A stretch of DNA of 64,000 nucleotides from Anaerolineales bacterium (GCA_030583925.1 CP129482.1:1178001-1242000); one strand, 5' to 3'. Counted from the stretch's first letter, positions 16,123 to 25,279 are shown. Translations and numbers: made by a program. The notes: a model not told the origin generated them from the sequence alone.

Positions 16123-17054
16123 AGCAGTTTTTGTAATTCACTCCACTCCTCTCCCGATAACTTCCACTCAATCTTCCTCGCATTCTCGCTGACTTGTTCG
16201 GGCGTGGTCGCGCCGGCGATGACGGAGGGGATTTCCTTCCGATGGAGCAACCAGCTAAAAGCGAGGTCATGAAGCGTGCGTCCGTGCGAGTCGGCGAAGG
16301 CGCGGAGTTTATCCAGTTTGTCGAAGGTCGCATCCGTGAGTCGATTCTTCACGTATTGGCTGAACGTTCCGCGCGATCCCTCGGGAGGCGGTTCGCCGCG
16401 CGTATATTTTCCGGTGAGCAGTCCGCCCGCGAGCGGAAAATACGGCAGGATGCCGACGCCCGCCCACGCGCAAAAGGGGATGAGTTCGCGCTCGGCGTCG
16501 CGTTCGAGCAAGTTGTAGTGCGCTTGGATCGTGACGAATTGTTCCCAGCCGCTCAACTCGGCGAGCAGGTTACTGTGCGCCAACTGCCACGCCGAAAATT
16601 GACTCGCGCCGATGTAACGGACTTTGCCCGCGCGGACGAGATCGTCGAGCGCGCGCAACGTTTCTTGGATGGGAACCGATTCATCCCACGCGTGAATTTG
16701 ATACAGATCAATATGGTCGGTTCTCAGCCGATGCAGACTCGCTTCGACTCCGTTGAGGATGTGATAGCGCGACGAACCGACGTCGTTCGGTCCATCGCCC
16801 ATTTTGAAGCGGACCTTCGTCGCGATGACGACGCGCTCTCGTTCGCCTTCCAGCGCCGTGCCGAGAAACTCCTCCGAAGCGCCGTTGGGGTTGCCGTACA
16901 CATCCGCCGTGTCGAAAAAGTTGATTCCCTCCTCCAACGCGCGCTGGACGACGGCTTTCGTGTCAGCCGCGTCCACTTTGCCGCCGAATTGGTTGCATCC
17001 GATTCCGATGACGGATACTTTGACGCCAGCCTTGCCGAGGTTGCGATATTCCAT
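16119..17054 (-). CDS. Aldo/keto reductase
   Basis: 311 residues, TIM barrel. The catalytic tetrad is visible: Asp in FFDTADVYG, Tyr in the same segment, Lys in ATKVRF and His in YQIHAWDE. The NADPH-binding C-terminal part includes VIAGATTPEQV. It resembles general-stress-type AKR11/AKR13 members; natural substrate unknown. The ATGA overlap with the following nucleotidyltransferase-like gene implies co-transcription. Confidence 0.9.
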   Translation of the reverse strand: MEYRNLGKAGVKVSVIGIGCNQFGGKVDAADTKAVVQRALEEGINFFDTADVYGNPNGASEEFLGTALEGERERVVIATKVRFKMGDGPNDVGSSRYHILNGVEASLHRLRTDHIDLYQIHAWDESVPIQETLRALDDLVRAGKVRYIGASQFSAWQLAHSNLLAELSGWEQFVTIQAHYNLLERDAERELIPFCAWAGVGILPYFPLAGGLLTGKYTRGEPPPEGSRGTFSQYVKNRLTDATFDKLDKLRAFADSHGRTLHDLAFSWLLHRKEIPSVIAGATTPEQVSENARKIEWKLSGEEWSELQKLL

Positions 17055-17077
17055 GAAATTATTTCCTCACGCTGAAA

Positions 17078-17620
17078 TTATAGCCTCTCAAACCACGCCT
17101 CCACTTCACGCGGATGCTTGAAATGGATCAACTTCAAATGCCGATGCTCCGGCAGTGACAATAATTGCGGCGTCTCGCGCTTTCTGCGCCAATAGGTTTT
17201 GAATAGCCAATGGAACAACGAATCTTGCGACCATAATTTGAAATGGACCCAGAACGGCTCGCGGTTCGTGCCCCAAAGTAATTCCTGAGTCCACCAGCGA
17301 CGGAATGTGCGGCGCGTGAGTTGTTTCAGCACTAGAAAAAAAGGATAATCGAGCCAGATCACCGCTTCGGCTTGACTCCACACCAGATCGCGGACGACGC
17401 TGTAATTCCCCGCGACAATCCACCGTTCAGCCTGCGTCGCCGTGCGGACGCGTTCGCGGAACACTTCGAGCGGCGCTTCCTGCCAGTTGGGTTCCCAGTG
17501 AAGCGCGTCGAGTTCGATGAAGTCCATGTCGAAGCGCTCGGAGATTTGTTTCGCAAGCGTGGACTTTCCCGAACTGGTGGTGCCGATGACAACGATGCGT
17601 TTGTGGGGGAGGGTGGGCAT
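17078..17620 (-). CDS. P-loop kinase-like protein of the FlaR/topology-modulation type
   Basis: 180 residues with Walker A GTTSSGKST (about 13-21), then DFIELDALHWEPNW and VAGNYSVVRDLVW, which characterise the adenylate-kinase-related family annotated as topology modulation protein or AAA family ATPase. Substrate unknown. The basic, Trp-rich segment in the middle is usual for the family. It is 23 bases upstream of the aldo/keto reductase. Confidence 0.75.
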   Translation of the reverse strand: MPTLPHKRIVVIGTTSSGKSTLAKQISERFDMDFIELDALHWEPNWQEAPLEVFRERVRTATQAERWIVAGNYSVVRDLVWSQAEAVIWLDYPFFLVLKQLTRRTFRRWWTQELLWGTNREPFWVHFKLWSQDSLFHWLFKTYWRRKRETPQLLSLPEHRHLKLIHFKHPREVEAWFERL

Positions 17621-17630
17621 TGATTTTATT

Positions 17631-17700
17631 AACCGCTAAGCACGCGAAGATCGCGAAGAAAATCTATTAAAACGTTTGCGTGCTTTGCGCTCTTCGCGGT
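17631..17700. repeat. Palindromic repeat of the ACCGC...GCGGT type
   Basis: Inverted arrangement with ACCGC...GCACGC on the left and GCGTGC...TTCGCGGT on the right around an A/T core, the same architecture as the CACAGAG family but with different words. It fills the gap between the P-loop and PHP genes. Confidence 0.6.
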
Positions 17701-17705
17701 GAAAA

Positions 17706-18779
17706 TTACTTCACATAGATAGGGTTACTGAATATCCAGCCGCGTTTTCTGCCGAGGTAGTTTCGATAGACTTCCACGCGATAGACGCCGGGCTCGCTTG
17801 CGCTGAAGGTGGCGGCGTAGGAATTTTTCCACACGCCGATTCGCTCGCCGTCTTTGATGAGATGAATCTCCGCTTGCTTGGGCGCATGCGCGTGGAGAGT
17901 CACACCGCCTTTGACGGGAATCTCCCCACCCATGATCGCGGCGTGTTCGAGTCCTTTGGCTTTGAAGATAAATCCTTTTGTCGAGGCTGGCAGATCGTAT
18001 GCAACAAAACATCGTCCCGCCGTGAGGGCGTCGTAGATCATTTTCTTGTCGGTCGGCGCGTCGCCGGTCAGCGGTTCAGGGATGAAGACATGTGTGTTAA
18101 TCGTTTTGAAGTGAAATTCATACGGGAAGATGACGCGGTGGAGCGGTCCCAAACTCATGTGCATGGCGTGCGCGTCCGAGCCGCCGATGGCGACCACGGG
18201 TTTTCCCTGCGCGAGCAATTCGTCCCAGCGGTTGAGCGTTTCGCGGATTGGACTGTGTCCGACGAATTGAGGAAAATAGGCATAGAACAAGCCATGTAAT
18301 TTGGTCGGCACTACCGTTTTGAGTTCGCTCAGCCCGTTCCACAATTCGATACCGGTGAAGTTTTGCACGTCCCAGTCTTCCCACGAAATATCGGTTTCGT
18401 TGAAGGCTGGCGCGGCAGGGTCGGTGGGGTGGGCGATGAAACTGAGTCCGCCCGCCTCGCGCACGCCGTTGATGAGCGCCTGCGGATTTTCAGCGAGGGT
18501 GGCGAGATCGCGGTCCGCGTTGAAGATGAGGAGGTGATTCTTCTGAGGCGCGCGGGCTTGGTCGTGGACTTCCTGTCCAACGAGAAGCAGGACTCCCCGT
18601 GTCCTGACCCGAGAGGAAGAGCGGTAGTAGCCCTCCACGCCGCGAACAAGTACGTTGTGATCCGTCACTATGACCGTATCCACGCCGGTCTTAATCGCCG
18701 CGTGAGCGATATCCTTGTGAACTCCGCTTCCGTCGGAGTAGCGCGTGTGCATGTGCAAATTGACTACGATTTCTTGCAT
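17706..18779 (-). CDS. PHP-domain phosphoesterase-like protein
   Basis: 357 residues. PHP metal-site motifs are complete: LHMHTRYSDG (about 8-17), VTDHN, GQEVHD, FIAHPTD and GGSDAHAMH. About 90 C-terminal residues form a beta-rich domain (HAHAPKQAEIHLIKDGERI), perhaps Ig-like. The enzymatic core probably hydrolyses a phosphoester; substrate unknown. The promoter region is shared with the divergent secG. Confidence 0.82.
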   Translation of the reverse strand: MQEIVVNLHMHTRYSDGSGVHKDIAHAAIKTGVDTVIVTDHNVLVRGVEGYYRSSSRVRTRGVLLLVGQEVHDQARAPQKNHLLIFNADRDLATLAENPQALINGVREAGGLSFIAHPTDPAAPAFNETDISWEDWDVQNFTGIELWNGLSELKTVVPTKLHGLFYAYFPQFVGHSPIRETLNRWDELLAQGKPVVAIGGSDAHAMHMSLGPLHRVIFPYEFHFKTINTHVFIPEPLTGDAPTDKKMIYDALTAGRCFVAYDLPASTKGFIFKAKGLEHAAIMGGEIPVKGGVTLHAHAPKQAEIHLIKDGERIGVWKNSYAATFSASEPGVYRVEVYRNYLGRKRGWIFSNPIYVK

Positions 18780-18790
18780 GTGACCTCGGT

Positions 18791-18820
18791 TTGACGTATT
18801 TTCCGCCCAGCGGGTATAAT
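18791..18820 (+). promoter_or_regulatory. secG promoter
   Basis: TTGACG (18791-18796), 18-base spacer, TATAAT (18815-18820), a near-consensus housekeeping promoter 28 bases before the secG start. Confidence 0.8.
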
Positions 18821-18848
18821 GTTCCCGCTTAAAAGGAGGCAGTTATTC

Positions 18849-19070
18849 ATGGTAACGTATTTGGATTACGCGTTGATTATAATCTCGGTGTTGCTCATCG
18901 TGAGCGTCATCATGCAAAGCAAGGGCGCCGGCTTGGGCGGCTTGACCGGCGCGGACGCGGGAAGCGTTTTTACCGCGCGCCGCGGCATCGAGCGAACATT
19001 GTTCTGGATTACCATCATCTTGAGCGTCGTGTTCTTCGGTTTGGTCATCACATTGCTGATCATTTCATAA
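18849..19070 (+). CDS. secG: Preprotein translocase subunit SecG
   Basis: 73 residues from ATG 18849, with AAAAGGAGG nine bases upstream. Two membrane spans flank the conserved loop QSKGAGLGGLTGADAGSVF. It is a peripheral helper of SecYE during protein export. It is monocistronic, as is common for secG. Confidence 0.93.
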   Translation: MVTYLDYALIIISVLLIVSVIMQSKGAGLGGLTGADAGSVFTARRGIERTLFWITIILSVVFFGLVITLLIIS

Positions 19071-19087
19071 GTCGAGCGATTCGCTTC

Positions 19088-19146
19088 CGAAAGGGCCCGT
19101 TTGACCCGCGCGGGTAGGCGTGCGTGGCGCGAACGAGCCTTTCTTT
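19088..19146 (+). terminator. Probable terminator after secG
   Basis: A structured stretch with outer arms GAAAGG...CCTTTC and an inner palindrome ACCCGCGCGGGT, followed by TTTTTG. The stem is imperfect, so the exact fold is uncertain. Confidence 0.5.
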
Positions 19147-19161
19147 TTGTATATGAAATCC

Positions 19162-19238
19162 CATCCGTAGATTTCACTGATTGCACAGATTTTATGATTT
19201 ATCTGCGAGATCTGCATCATCTGCGGATCGGTTTTATC
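19162..19238. repeat. Palindromic repeat, ATCCGTAGAT...ATCTGCGGAT type
   Basis: Imperfect inverted repeat between ATCCGTAGATTTCACTGAT and its rough complement ending ATCTGCGGAT. It occupies the leader immediately before the substrate-binding protein gene. Confidence 0.6.
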
Positions 19239-19246
19239 GAATCTTT

Positions 19247-20944
19247 ATGAAACAATTACGCTGGCAGATTCTGGTTGTGCTCGTCACGTTGGTCATCGTG
19301 GCGGCGTTGCTGTTTACACAGCAATCACCGCAAGGCGTGGGCGGACCCATTCTCTCGCAACCGGAGCAGGGAGGCGTGTATACCGAAGCGCTCGTCGGTT
19401 CATTGGGACGATTGAATCCATTGCTCGATTGGAACAACTCCGCCGACCGCGACGTGGATCGTTTGTTGTTCAGCGGACTCGTCAAATTCGACGAACGCGG
19501 ACTCCCGCGCGCCGACCTCGCGGAAGCGTGGGGCGTGGCGACGGACGGCACGATCTACAATTTCTCCCTGCGACCCAATGCGGTCTGGCACGACGGGACG
19601 CCTGTTACAGCCGATGATGTCATCTTCACCATCGAGCGGATGCAAAGCGCCGGCTCGCTCATCCCGCAAGATGTCAAAGACTTGTGGGCGAAGATCACAG
19701 TAGAAAAACTCAACGACAAGAATTTGAAGTTCACGCTCCCTGAGCCGTTCGTCCCATTCATGGATTATCTGACGTTTGGCATCCTGCCGAAGCATCTGCT
19801 CGAATCGGTTCCGGCGGATCAAATGCCGAACGCGGATTTCAACATCCAGCCGGTAGGGACGGGACCGTACAAGTTCGATCACCTGATCGTAGAGGGCGGC
19901 AAGATCACCGGCGTAGTATTGACGATTAACGAAAATTATTACAACAACCCGCCGTTCATTGAACAGGTGGTGTTTCGTTATTATTCCACCTCAAAAGAAG
20001 CGCTGGATGCGTACAAACAGGGCGACGTTCTTGCCATCAGCCGCGTCGCGCCGGATGAATTATCCGCCGCGCTCGAGGAGCCGAATCTTTCGATGTATTC
20101 GAGTCCGCTCCCGCAGATGAGTTTTGTTTTTTTCAATCTGAAGAACACCGACGTTGAGTTCTTCCAAAATGCAAAAATCCGCCGGGCGTTAATGCTTGGG
20201 CTGAATCGTACATCCATTATCAACGCCTACCTCAGCGGGCAAGCCATCCTTGCCAACGGTCCTATCCTGCCGAATTCGTGGGCGTATTACGATGGCACGG
20301 AACATTTCGAATACAACCCGGAAGAAGCGGTAAAACTTTTGAAGGATGAAGGATATGCTATCCCCGCTGGCGGAGGGGACGTACGAGCGAAAGACGGAGC
20401 GCCGCTGGCTTTCGCGATGATGCATCCCGACGATACTCTGCACACGCAGATCGCGCAAGCGATTCAAACTCAATGGGCGAAGATCGGCGTCCGCGTGGAC
20501 TTGCAAGCCGTTCCGTACGATCAACTTGTGTTGAGTACGCTTACCTCGCGCGCCTATCAAGCCGCGCTGGTTGATATCAACCTGTCGCGCACGCCCGACC
20601 CAGATCCGTATCCGTTTTGGCATCAAGCCGAAGCCACCGCCGGGCAAAATTACTCGCAATGGGATAACCGCGCCGCGAGCGAATATCTCGAACAAGCCCG
20701 CGTCACCGCCGATTATTCACTGCGCGCCCGGCTGTATCGAAACTTTGAAGTGATCTTTGCAAAAGAATTGCCCGCCTTGCCGTTGTACATTCCCGTTTAT
20801 TCGTATGCCGTAGACGCGCAAGTGCAAGGCGTGCAAGTCGCGCCGTTGTACGATCCAAGCGATCGTTTTGCGACGTTCACGCAATGGTACTTACTGACCC
20901 GCCGCGCGTTACAATCCGAAGCGACAAATACTCCCTCGCCCTAG
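19247..20944 (+). CDS. Peptide/nickel-type ABC substrate-binding protein
   Basis: 565 residues from ATG 19247, with an N-terminal anchor (MKQLRWQILVVLVTLVIV). It is an SBP_bac_5 family member: family-typical stretches include LLFSGLVKFDERG, AEAWGVATDGTIYNFSLRP, WHDGTPVTADDVIFT and VGTGPYKFDH. Such proteins capture oligopeptides or related solutes for an ABC importer. No permease or ATPase genes are adjacent, so it is an orphan here. The last codons and the TAG stop lie in a CCCTAGCCCTCTCC repeat that continues downstream. Confidence 0.85.
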   Translation: MKQLRWQILVVLVTLVIVAALLFTQQSPQGVGGPILSQPEQGGVYTEALVGSLGRLNPLLDWNNSADRDVDRLLFSGLVKFDERGLPRADLAEAWGVATDGTIYNFSLRPNAVWHDGTPVTADDVIFTIERMQSAGSLIPQDVKDLWAKITVEKLNDKNLKFTLPEPFVPFMDYLTFGILPKHLLESVPADQMPNADFNIQPVGTGPYKFDHLIVEGGKITGVVLTINENYYNNPPFIEQVVFRYYSTSKEALDAYKQGDVLAISRVAPDELSAALEEPNLSMYSSPLPQMSFVFFNLKNTDVEFFQNAKIRRALMLGLNRTSIINAYLSGQAILANGPILPNSWAYYDGTEHFEYNPEEAVKLLKDEGYAIPAGGGDVRAKDGAPLAFAMMHPDDTLHTQIAQAIQTQWAKIGVRVDLQAVPYDQLVLSTLTSRAYQAALVDINLSRTPDPDPYPFWHQAEATAGQNYSQWDNRAASEYLEQARVTADYSLRARLYRNFEVIFAKELPALPLYIPVYSYAVDAQVQGVQVAPLYDPSDRFATFTQWYLLTRRALQSEATNTPSP

Positions 20945-20968
20945 CCCTCTCCCAACTGGAGAGGGGAC
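20930..20968. repeat. CCCTCGCCCTAGCCCTCTCC hairpin repeat forming a gene end
   Basis: Hairpin CCCTCTCC-CAACT-GGAGAGGG (20945-20965) preceded by CCCTCGCCCTAG, which supplies the stop codon of the upstream gene. The same family appears inside cinA at 50664-50698. Confidence 0.75.
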
Positions 20969-20995
20969 TATGCCCCAACAAAATCGGAGAACATC

Positions 20996-22372
20996 ATGGC
21001 TGACCCACGACAAACCGCACTCGAACACGCACGCCAAAACAATGGACGATTCCTTGAGGAACTAAAAGAATTTCTCGCCATCCCATCCATTTCAACCGAC
21101 CCTGAACGCAATGCGGATACGCAGCGCGCGGCGGAATGGACAGCCGCGCAGTTGACTTCTCTCGGCATGGACAACGTCCGCGTCATGCCGACGGGGGGAC
21201 ATCCCGCAGTCTACGGCGAGCATCTCAAAGCGGGAAAAGACGCGCCGACCGTCCTCATCTACGGTCACTACGACGTGCAACCCGTTGATCCGCTTGAACT
21301 GTGGACGACCGATCCGTTCAAAGCCGAAGTGCGCGGAGAAAATTTATACGCGCGCGGCTCGTCCGATATGAAGGGACAGGTGATCGCCTCCATGAAGGCG
21401 GTCGAATCTGTTATCCGCACGAGCGGACTGCATGTCAATTTGAAGTGGCTGATCGAGGGCGAGGAAGAGATCGGCTCGAAGAATCTCGGCGAGTTCATCA
21501 AGAAACATGCCGATATGCTCAAAGCCGATTTTTGCATCAACCCCGATGCAGGCATGATGAACGCTGATTCACCCACCATCACCTACGGTTTGCGCGGTCT
21601 CGCCTATTTTGAGATCAGAGTGTACGGTCCTAATCGTGATCTACACTCCGGTCTATTCGGCGGGACGATTCACAACCCCGCGCAAGCGTTGACTGAATTG
21701 GTCGCGGGCATGCACGATAAAAAAGGACGCGTGACTTTGCCGGGCTTCTACGACAAAGTTCGCAAAGCGGACAAAGCCGAACGCAAAGAGATCGCCCGCC
21801 TGCCCATCAAACCGAAAGATATCGTAAAAATGACCGGCGTCCCCGCGTTATGGGGCGAACCGCAGTACACGCCGGAAGAACGGGTCAGCATCCGCCCGAC
21901 GTTGGAAGTGAATGGCTTGTTATCCGGCTTCACCGGCGAAGGATCGAAGACCGTCCTGCCGGCGTGGGCGATGGCGAAAATATCCTGCCGCATCGTGCCG
22001 GACCAAACGCCGGAGATGGTCGAGAAGGCGATGATCAAATATTTGAAGAAACATGCGCCGAAGACGATCCGCTGGGAGGTGAAGATCATCAGCGGCTCCG
22101 GCGCGGCGATCACCGAACGTGACAGCATGGGCGTGCAAGCAGTCGCCAAAGGACTCGAACAATCGTGGGGCAAGCGCACGTTATTCAAGCGTGAAGGCGG
22201 CTCGATCGGCGTCGTTGTGCAATTGCAAGATTACGTCGGCGTCGACTCGGTGTTGACCGGCTTTGGTCTTCCCGAAGATAACGCCCACTCGCCGAACGAG
22301 AAATTGCACCTTCCCACATGGCGCAAAGGGATTGATGCGCTGATCCATGCGCTTTATAACTTGAAACCGTAA
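20996..22372 (+). CDS. M20-family dipeptidase
   Basis: 458 residues. Di-zinc peptidase with all ligand motifs: YGHYDVQP (first His and catalytic Asp), GSSDMKG (bridging Asp), EGEEEIGS (general base Glu), NPDAG and the C-terminal NAHSPNE His. The lid/dimerisation domain is in the middle. It resembles the CNDP/PepV-like group that cleaves dipeptides. It follows a peptide-binding protein, consistent with peptide use. CGGAG precedes ATG 20996. Confidence 0.88.
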   Translation: MADPRQTALEHARQNNGRFLEELKEFLAIPSISTDPERNADTQRAAEWTAAQLTSLGMDNVRVMPTGGHPAVYGEHLKAGKDAPTVLIYGHYDVQPVDPLELWTTDPFKAEVRGENLYARGSSDMKGQVIASMKAVESVIRTSGLHVNLKWLIEGEEEIGSKNLGEFIKKHADMLKADFCINPDAGMMNADSPTITYGLRGLAYFEIRVYGPNRDLHSGLFGGTIHNPAQALTELVAGMHDKKGRVTLPGFYDKVRKADKAERKEIARLPIKPKDIVKMTGVPALWGEPQYTPEERVSIRPTLEVNGLLSGFTGEGSKTVLPAWAMAKISCRIVPDQTPEMVEKAMIKYLKKHAPKTIRWEVKIISGSGAAITERDSMGVQAVAKGLEQSWGKRTLFKREGGSIGVVVQLQDYVGVDSVLTGFGLPEDNAHSPNEKLHLPTWRKGIDALIHALYNLKP

Positions 22373-22404
22373 GGCGAGATATTATCTCGCCTTACAAGAG
22401 AAAT

Positions 22405-23286
22405 ATGGAAGATAAAATCATTTCCTACGGCGGGCAAGCCGTCATCGAAGGTGTGATGATGCGCGGACAAAAGGCGTTCGCCATCGCCATGCGTTCGCCG
22501 GACGGAAACATCGTCGTTCACAAAGAAAACCTCGCGGCGGTCTATCGTTCGCGAGTTGCAAAGATCCCATTCTTGCGCGGAACGATTTTGCTCTGGGACG
22601 CGCTCGGTTTGGGGATGCGCGCCCTGACCATTTCGGCGAATACGCAAACAGGCGAAGAGGAAAAACTCGAAGGTCCCGCGTTGTATCTCACGCTTGCCGT
22701 GTCGTTGGCAATTGGGATCGGCTTGTTTATCTTGCTTCCCGCAAGCATTGGCGGCTGGGCTGAACTTTCACTCGGCTGGCAAAACCTCGCGCACAATTTG
22801 CTCGAAGGTCTCGTGCGTTTGGTTCTGCTCGTCGGATACATCTGGGCGATCGGCAGAATGCCCGATGTCAAACGCCTGTTTGGATATCACGGCGCCGAGC
22901 ATAAAACGATCAACGCTTACGAAGCGGGCGTTGAACTTACTCCCGAAAACGTGGCGAAATTTCCCCTCGAACATCCGCGCTGTGGCACGGCGTTCATGCT
23001 GACTTTCGTCCTGCTCTCCGTTCTCGTCCACAGTTTGCTCGGCGATATGGAGTTTGTGCCGCGTCTCGTCAGCCGCGTCTTGTTGATTCCCATCATCGCT
23101 GGGCTCGCCGTGGAATTCATCCGCTGGACCGCCAACCATTTGGACTCGCCGTTCGTCCGCTTCCTCATCAAGCCCAATCTGGCTCTCCAAGCGTTGACCA
23201 CGCGCGAACCCGACGCGTCCATGCTGGAGGTGGCGATCGCGTCTTTCAAGACGATGCGAAAGGCAGAACAGGAACTAACGACCTGA
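22405..23286 (+). CDS. DUF1385 membrane protein (YqhQ-like)
   Basis: 293 residues. The N-terminus SYGGQAVIEGVMMRG and the central GYHGAEHKTINAYE are the hallmark motifs of DUF1385. Four or five membrane spans. The biochemical role is unknown. It lies 32 bases after the dipeptidase and may be co-transcribed with it. Confidence 0.85.
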   Translation: MEDKIISYGGQAVIEGVMMRGQKAFAIAMRSPDGNIVVHKENLAAVYRSRVAKIPFLRGTILLWDALGLGMRALTISANTQTGEEEKLEGPALYLTLAVSLAIGIGLFILLPASIGGWAELSLGWQNLAHNLLEGLVRLVLLVGYIWAIGRMPDVKRLFGYHGAEHKTINAYEAGVELTPENVAKFPLEHPRCGTAFMLTFVLLSVLVHSLLGDMEFVPRLVSRVLLIPIIAGLAVEFIRWTANHLDSPFVRFLIKPNLALQALTTREPDASMLEVAIASFKTMRKAEQELTT

Positions 23287-23329
23287 GTTTAGTCTGCATT
23301 AATTCGGGGGAAGTACAATCGTTGTCGAA

Positions 23330-24211
23330 GTGAAAAAGAAATTTCCTTTGCGGTTGTTGTTGGCAGCGCTGGCCTTGATTGCCTTCTGCGCGGCGGGATA
23401 TTTTGTCGTCACGCGCGGCAGACCTGCTCCGATTCCCGTAAAGGAAACTCTTTACGACGGCGTGATGTATCAACGCGTGGTTTGGTATTTTCCCAACCCG
23501 ATGATCGCGCACATCATCAAGATTGACACAAAAACAAAAGGGATTCAATTTCTCGTCACGCCTGCCGATTCAAAAAGCGAAACGCCGCTCAATGCGCGGA
23601 CAACGTCGCAGTTCCTCGATGAGTTCGGTTTGCAGATTGCCATCAATGGCGACGGCTTTTCGCCATGGTGGTCGCGCAGTCCAGCGGATTATTATCCGCA
23701 CGCGGGCGACCCAGTCGCGCCGCTGGGATTCGCCGCCTCGAACGGCGACGATTATTGGCAAGGAGTTGAACTGGATGAGGGGCAAAGACCGACGCTCTAC
23801 ATCAGCCGCCGAAACGTGTTCAGTTTCAACGATGAACCGAACCGTGTCTACAATGCCATCTCGGGCGATCGGATGCTGGTGTTGCAAGGCAACCCAGCGA
23901 CGAACTTGACTAATCCTGAACTTGAACCGCGCACGGCGATTGGCTTGAACAAAAATGGACGATATGTTTATCTTGTCGTTGTGGATGGACGCCAGCCGTT
24001 CTACAGCGCGGGCATCACCTTCGCCGACCTCGCGCAGTTGATGATCGATCAAGGCGTGTACACGGCGATGAGCCTCGATGGGGGAGGTTCGTCCACGCTG
24101 GTGATCGAAGGCGAAAACGGCGAGCCTGTGATTCTAAATTCCCCGATTGACAATTTCATCCCTAGTCGAGAACGCCCCGTTGCGAATCATCTTGGGGTGT
24201 ACGTTCCCTGA
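23330..24211 (+). CDS. Phosphodiester glycosidase (NAGPA/DUF2233)-like protein
   Basis: 293 residues from GTG 23330. An N-terminal signal anchor is followed by the NAGPA-like domain: LQIAINGDGF, RTAIGLNKNGRYVYLVVVDG, TFADLAQLMIDQG and LDGGGSSTLV. The family removes GlcNAc from phosphodiester linkages or acts on related cell-wall glycans. Here it would act outside the membrane. Exact substrate not predictable. Confidence 0.85.
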   Translation: MKKKFPLRLLLAALALIAFCAAGYFVVTRGRPAPIPVKETLYDGVMYQRVVWYFPNPMIAHIIKIDTKTKGIQFLVTPADSKSETPLNARTTSQFLDEFGLQIAINGDGFSPWWSRSPADYYPHAGDPVAPLGFAASNGDDYWQGVELDEGQRPTLYISRRNVFSFNDEPNRVYNAISGDRMLVLQGNPATNLTNPELEPRTAIGLNKNGRYVYLVVVDGRQPFYSAGITFADLAQLMIDQGVYTAMSLDGGGSSTLVIEGENGEPVILNSPIDNFIPSRERPVANHLGVYVP

Positions 24212-24212
24212 T

Positions 24213-24334
24213 GTCATTGCGAGACCCGCGAAGCGGGTCGAAGCAATCTTCTCGCAATTCAAGTAATTGATTCGTAGCCCCGCTTCGTCTTCGGACTTCG
24301 TCCTCCGCTCAGCGCGAAACGCTGTTCGCAGCGA
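24213..24334. repeat. GTCATTGCGAG-type repeat, copy 1
   Basis: Begins TGTCATTGCGAGACCCGCG and carries hairpin words (GACCCGCGAAGCGGGTC, GAAGCAATC, CGCTTCGTCTTCGGAC). Related copies lie at 27837, 28384, 34829 and 45662. It fills the convergent gap before the nuclease gene. Confidence 0.75.
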
Positions 24335-24337
24335 CAT

Positions 24338-25153
24338 TTAAAAAGCGATCTCGCCGATCTGCTCGAAGTTGACGTCGAACAACTCTTCCGCTTCTATTTC
24401 TGCTTCGGCTTGGTCCGCGTCCCCCGCGCGGACTCCACGCTCGCAGTACGATCTGTAAGGGCAGTAAAGGCAGCGGGTGTGGTCATCAGTCAAAAGGTAG
24501 GAAGAAGCGGAGTGTATTTCATCCGCAAGTTTTAATAGCAGATCCCAATCCCGTTTATATTGCGCGGACATGTACACGAAGCGCGCGGGGTCATCTGGGA
24601 AATCGGCAAACCAGTAGACCATCTCGATCTGTTCGGGTTCAAACGGAACGCCATTGTTGAGATGCGCCCCCGCATGAACGAGCAGCGCGCGATAGACGCG
24701 CGTTTGCATCCGCGCCGCGAGCCACTCGTTGCGCGGACGTTTGCGGTACGTTTTCCAATCGTAGATGACGGCTTTGTTTTCTTTGAGGGCGATCAGATCG
24801 TATTTTGCGAGCAGACGAAAATTTCCCAGCGGCGCGGAGAGGGTCGTTTCGGGATAGAGACCTGTGAGATTTTCAAGACCTAACAGGTCTTTTGCGTTTG
24901 AAAAATTTTCCCACCATCGTTGCAGATTTTCCGTGTTCGCCAGCCTGCCCACTTGCTCGCTTGGAATCCCGATGAGATATTGTTGCGCGAGCCGATGGAA
25001 AAATTCTCCCTCGCGCTGATGTTGTTCGTTTTCCAGCGCGGGCTCCGACTCGACGGCAGGATAGGCGAGCCTGTTCACGTAGCGGAGTTGGAACCGCCGC
25101 GCGCAGTCCACGTAATCTTGCAGGGACGATTGAGAGAGGACGCTCAATTGCAT
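24338..25153 (-). CDS. PD-(D/E)XK nuclease with AddB-like cysteine cluster
   Basis: 271 residues. The nuclease core has Asp in AKYDLIALKENKAVIYDWKTY (DWK catalytic motif). Cys17 plus CLYCPYRSYC near the C-terminus form a C-x2-C-x5-C arrangement like the Fe-S staple of RecB/AddB/Cas4 nucleases. It is an isolated gene with no helicase or CRISPR partner nearby. Residues about 88-98 (KDLLGLENLTGL) are encoded by a palindromic repeat inserted in frame. Probably a DNA repair or processing nuclease. Confidence 0.8.
   Translation of the reverse strand: MQLSVLSQSSLQDYVDCARRFQLRYVNRLAYPAVESEPALENEQHQREGEFFHRLAQQYLIGIPSEQVGRLANTENLQRWWENFSNAKDLLGLENLTGLYPETTLSAPLGNFRLLAKYDLIALKENKAVIYDWKTYRKRPRNEWLAARMQTRVYRALLVHAGAHLNNGVPFEPEQIEMVYWFADFPDDPARFVYMSAQYKRDWDLLLKLADEIHSASSYLLTDDHTRCLYCPYRSYCERGVRAGDADQAEAEIEAEELFDVNFEQIGEIAF
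24859..24892. repeat. GACCTGT/ACAGGTC palindrome inside the nuclease gene
   Basis: GACCTGT...AAGACCT-AAC-AGGTCTT (perfect inner palindrome 24875-24891), read through in frame as part of the nuclease. Confidence 0.7.
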
Positions 25154-25159
25154 TTTGGA

Positions 25160-25165
25160 ATTATA
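25160..25165 (-). promoter_or_regulatory. -10 element of the nuclease gene, leaderless arrangement
   Basis: TATAAT on the minus strand (25165-25160), six bases before ATG 25153, so transcription should start at or next to the start codon. No convincing -35. Confidence 0.5.
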
Positions 25166-25222
25166 GCATTTCGTTCGCGTTCAGTCCTGACGTAGTTGTA
25201 CTGCGTCAGAACGAATCTTGCT

Positions 25223-25250
25223 TTGCCGAGAACTTTTCTTCGGGTATACT
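25223..25250 (+). promoter_or_regulatory. Probable terC promoter
   Basis: TTGCCG (25223-25228), 16-base spacer, TATACT (25245-25250), 30 bases before the TerC start. Confidence 0.5.
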
Positions 25251-25279
25251 TTGCCGCATTCTACACTAGGAGTAATTGC

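Noticed and set aside
16194-17075. 293-residue open frame antisense to the aldo/keto reductase
   Set aside because: Shadow frame; the reductase has all catalytic motifs on the other strand.
24338-25153. Cas4 nuclease
   Set aside because: The cysteine cluster is similar, but there are no cas genes or arrays nearby.
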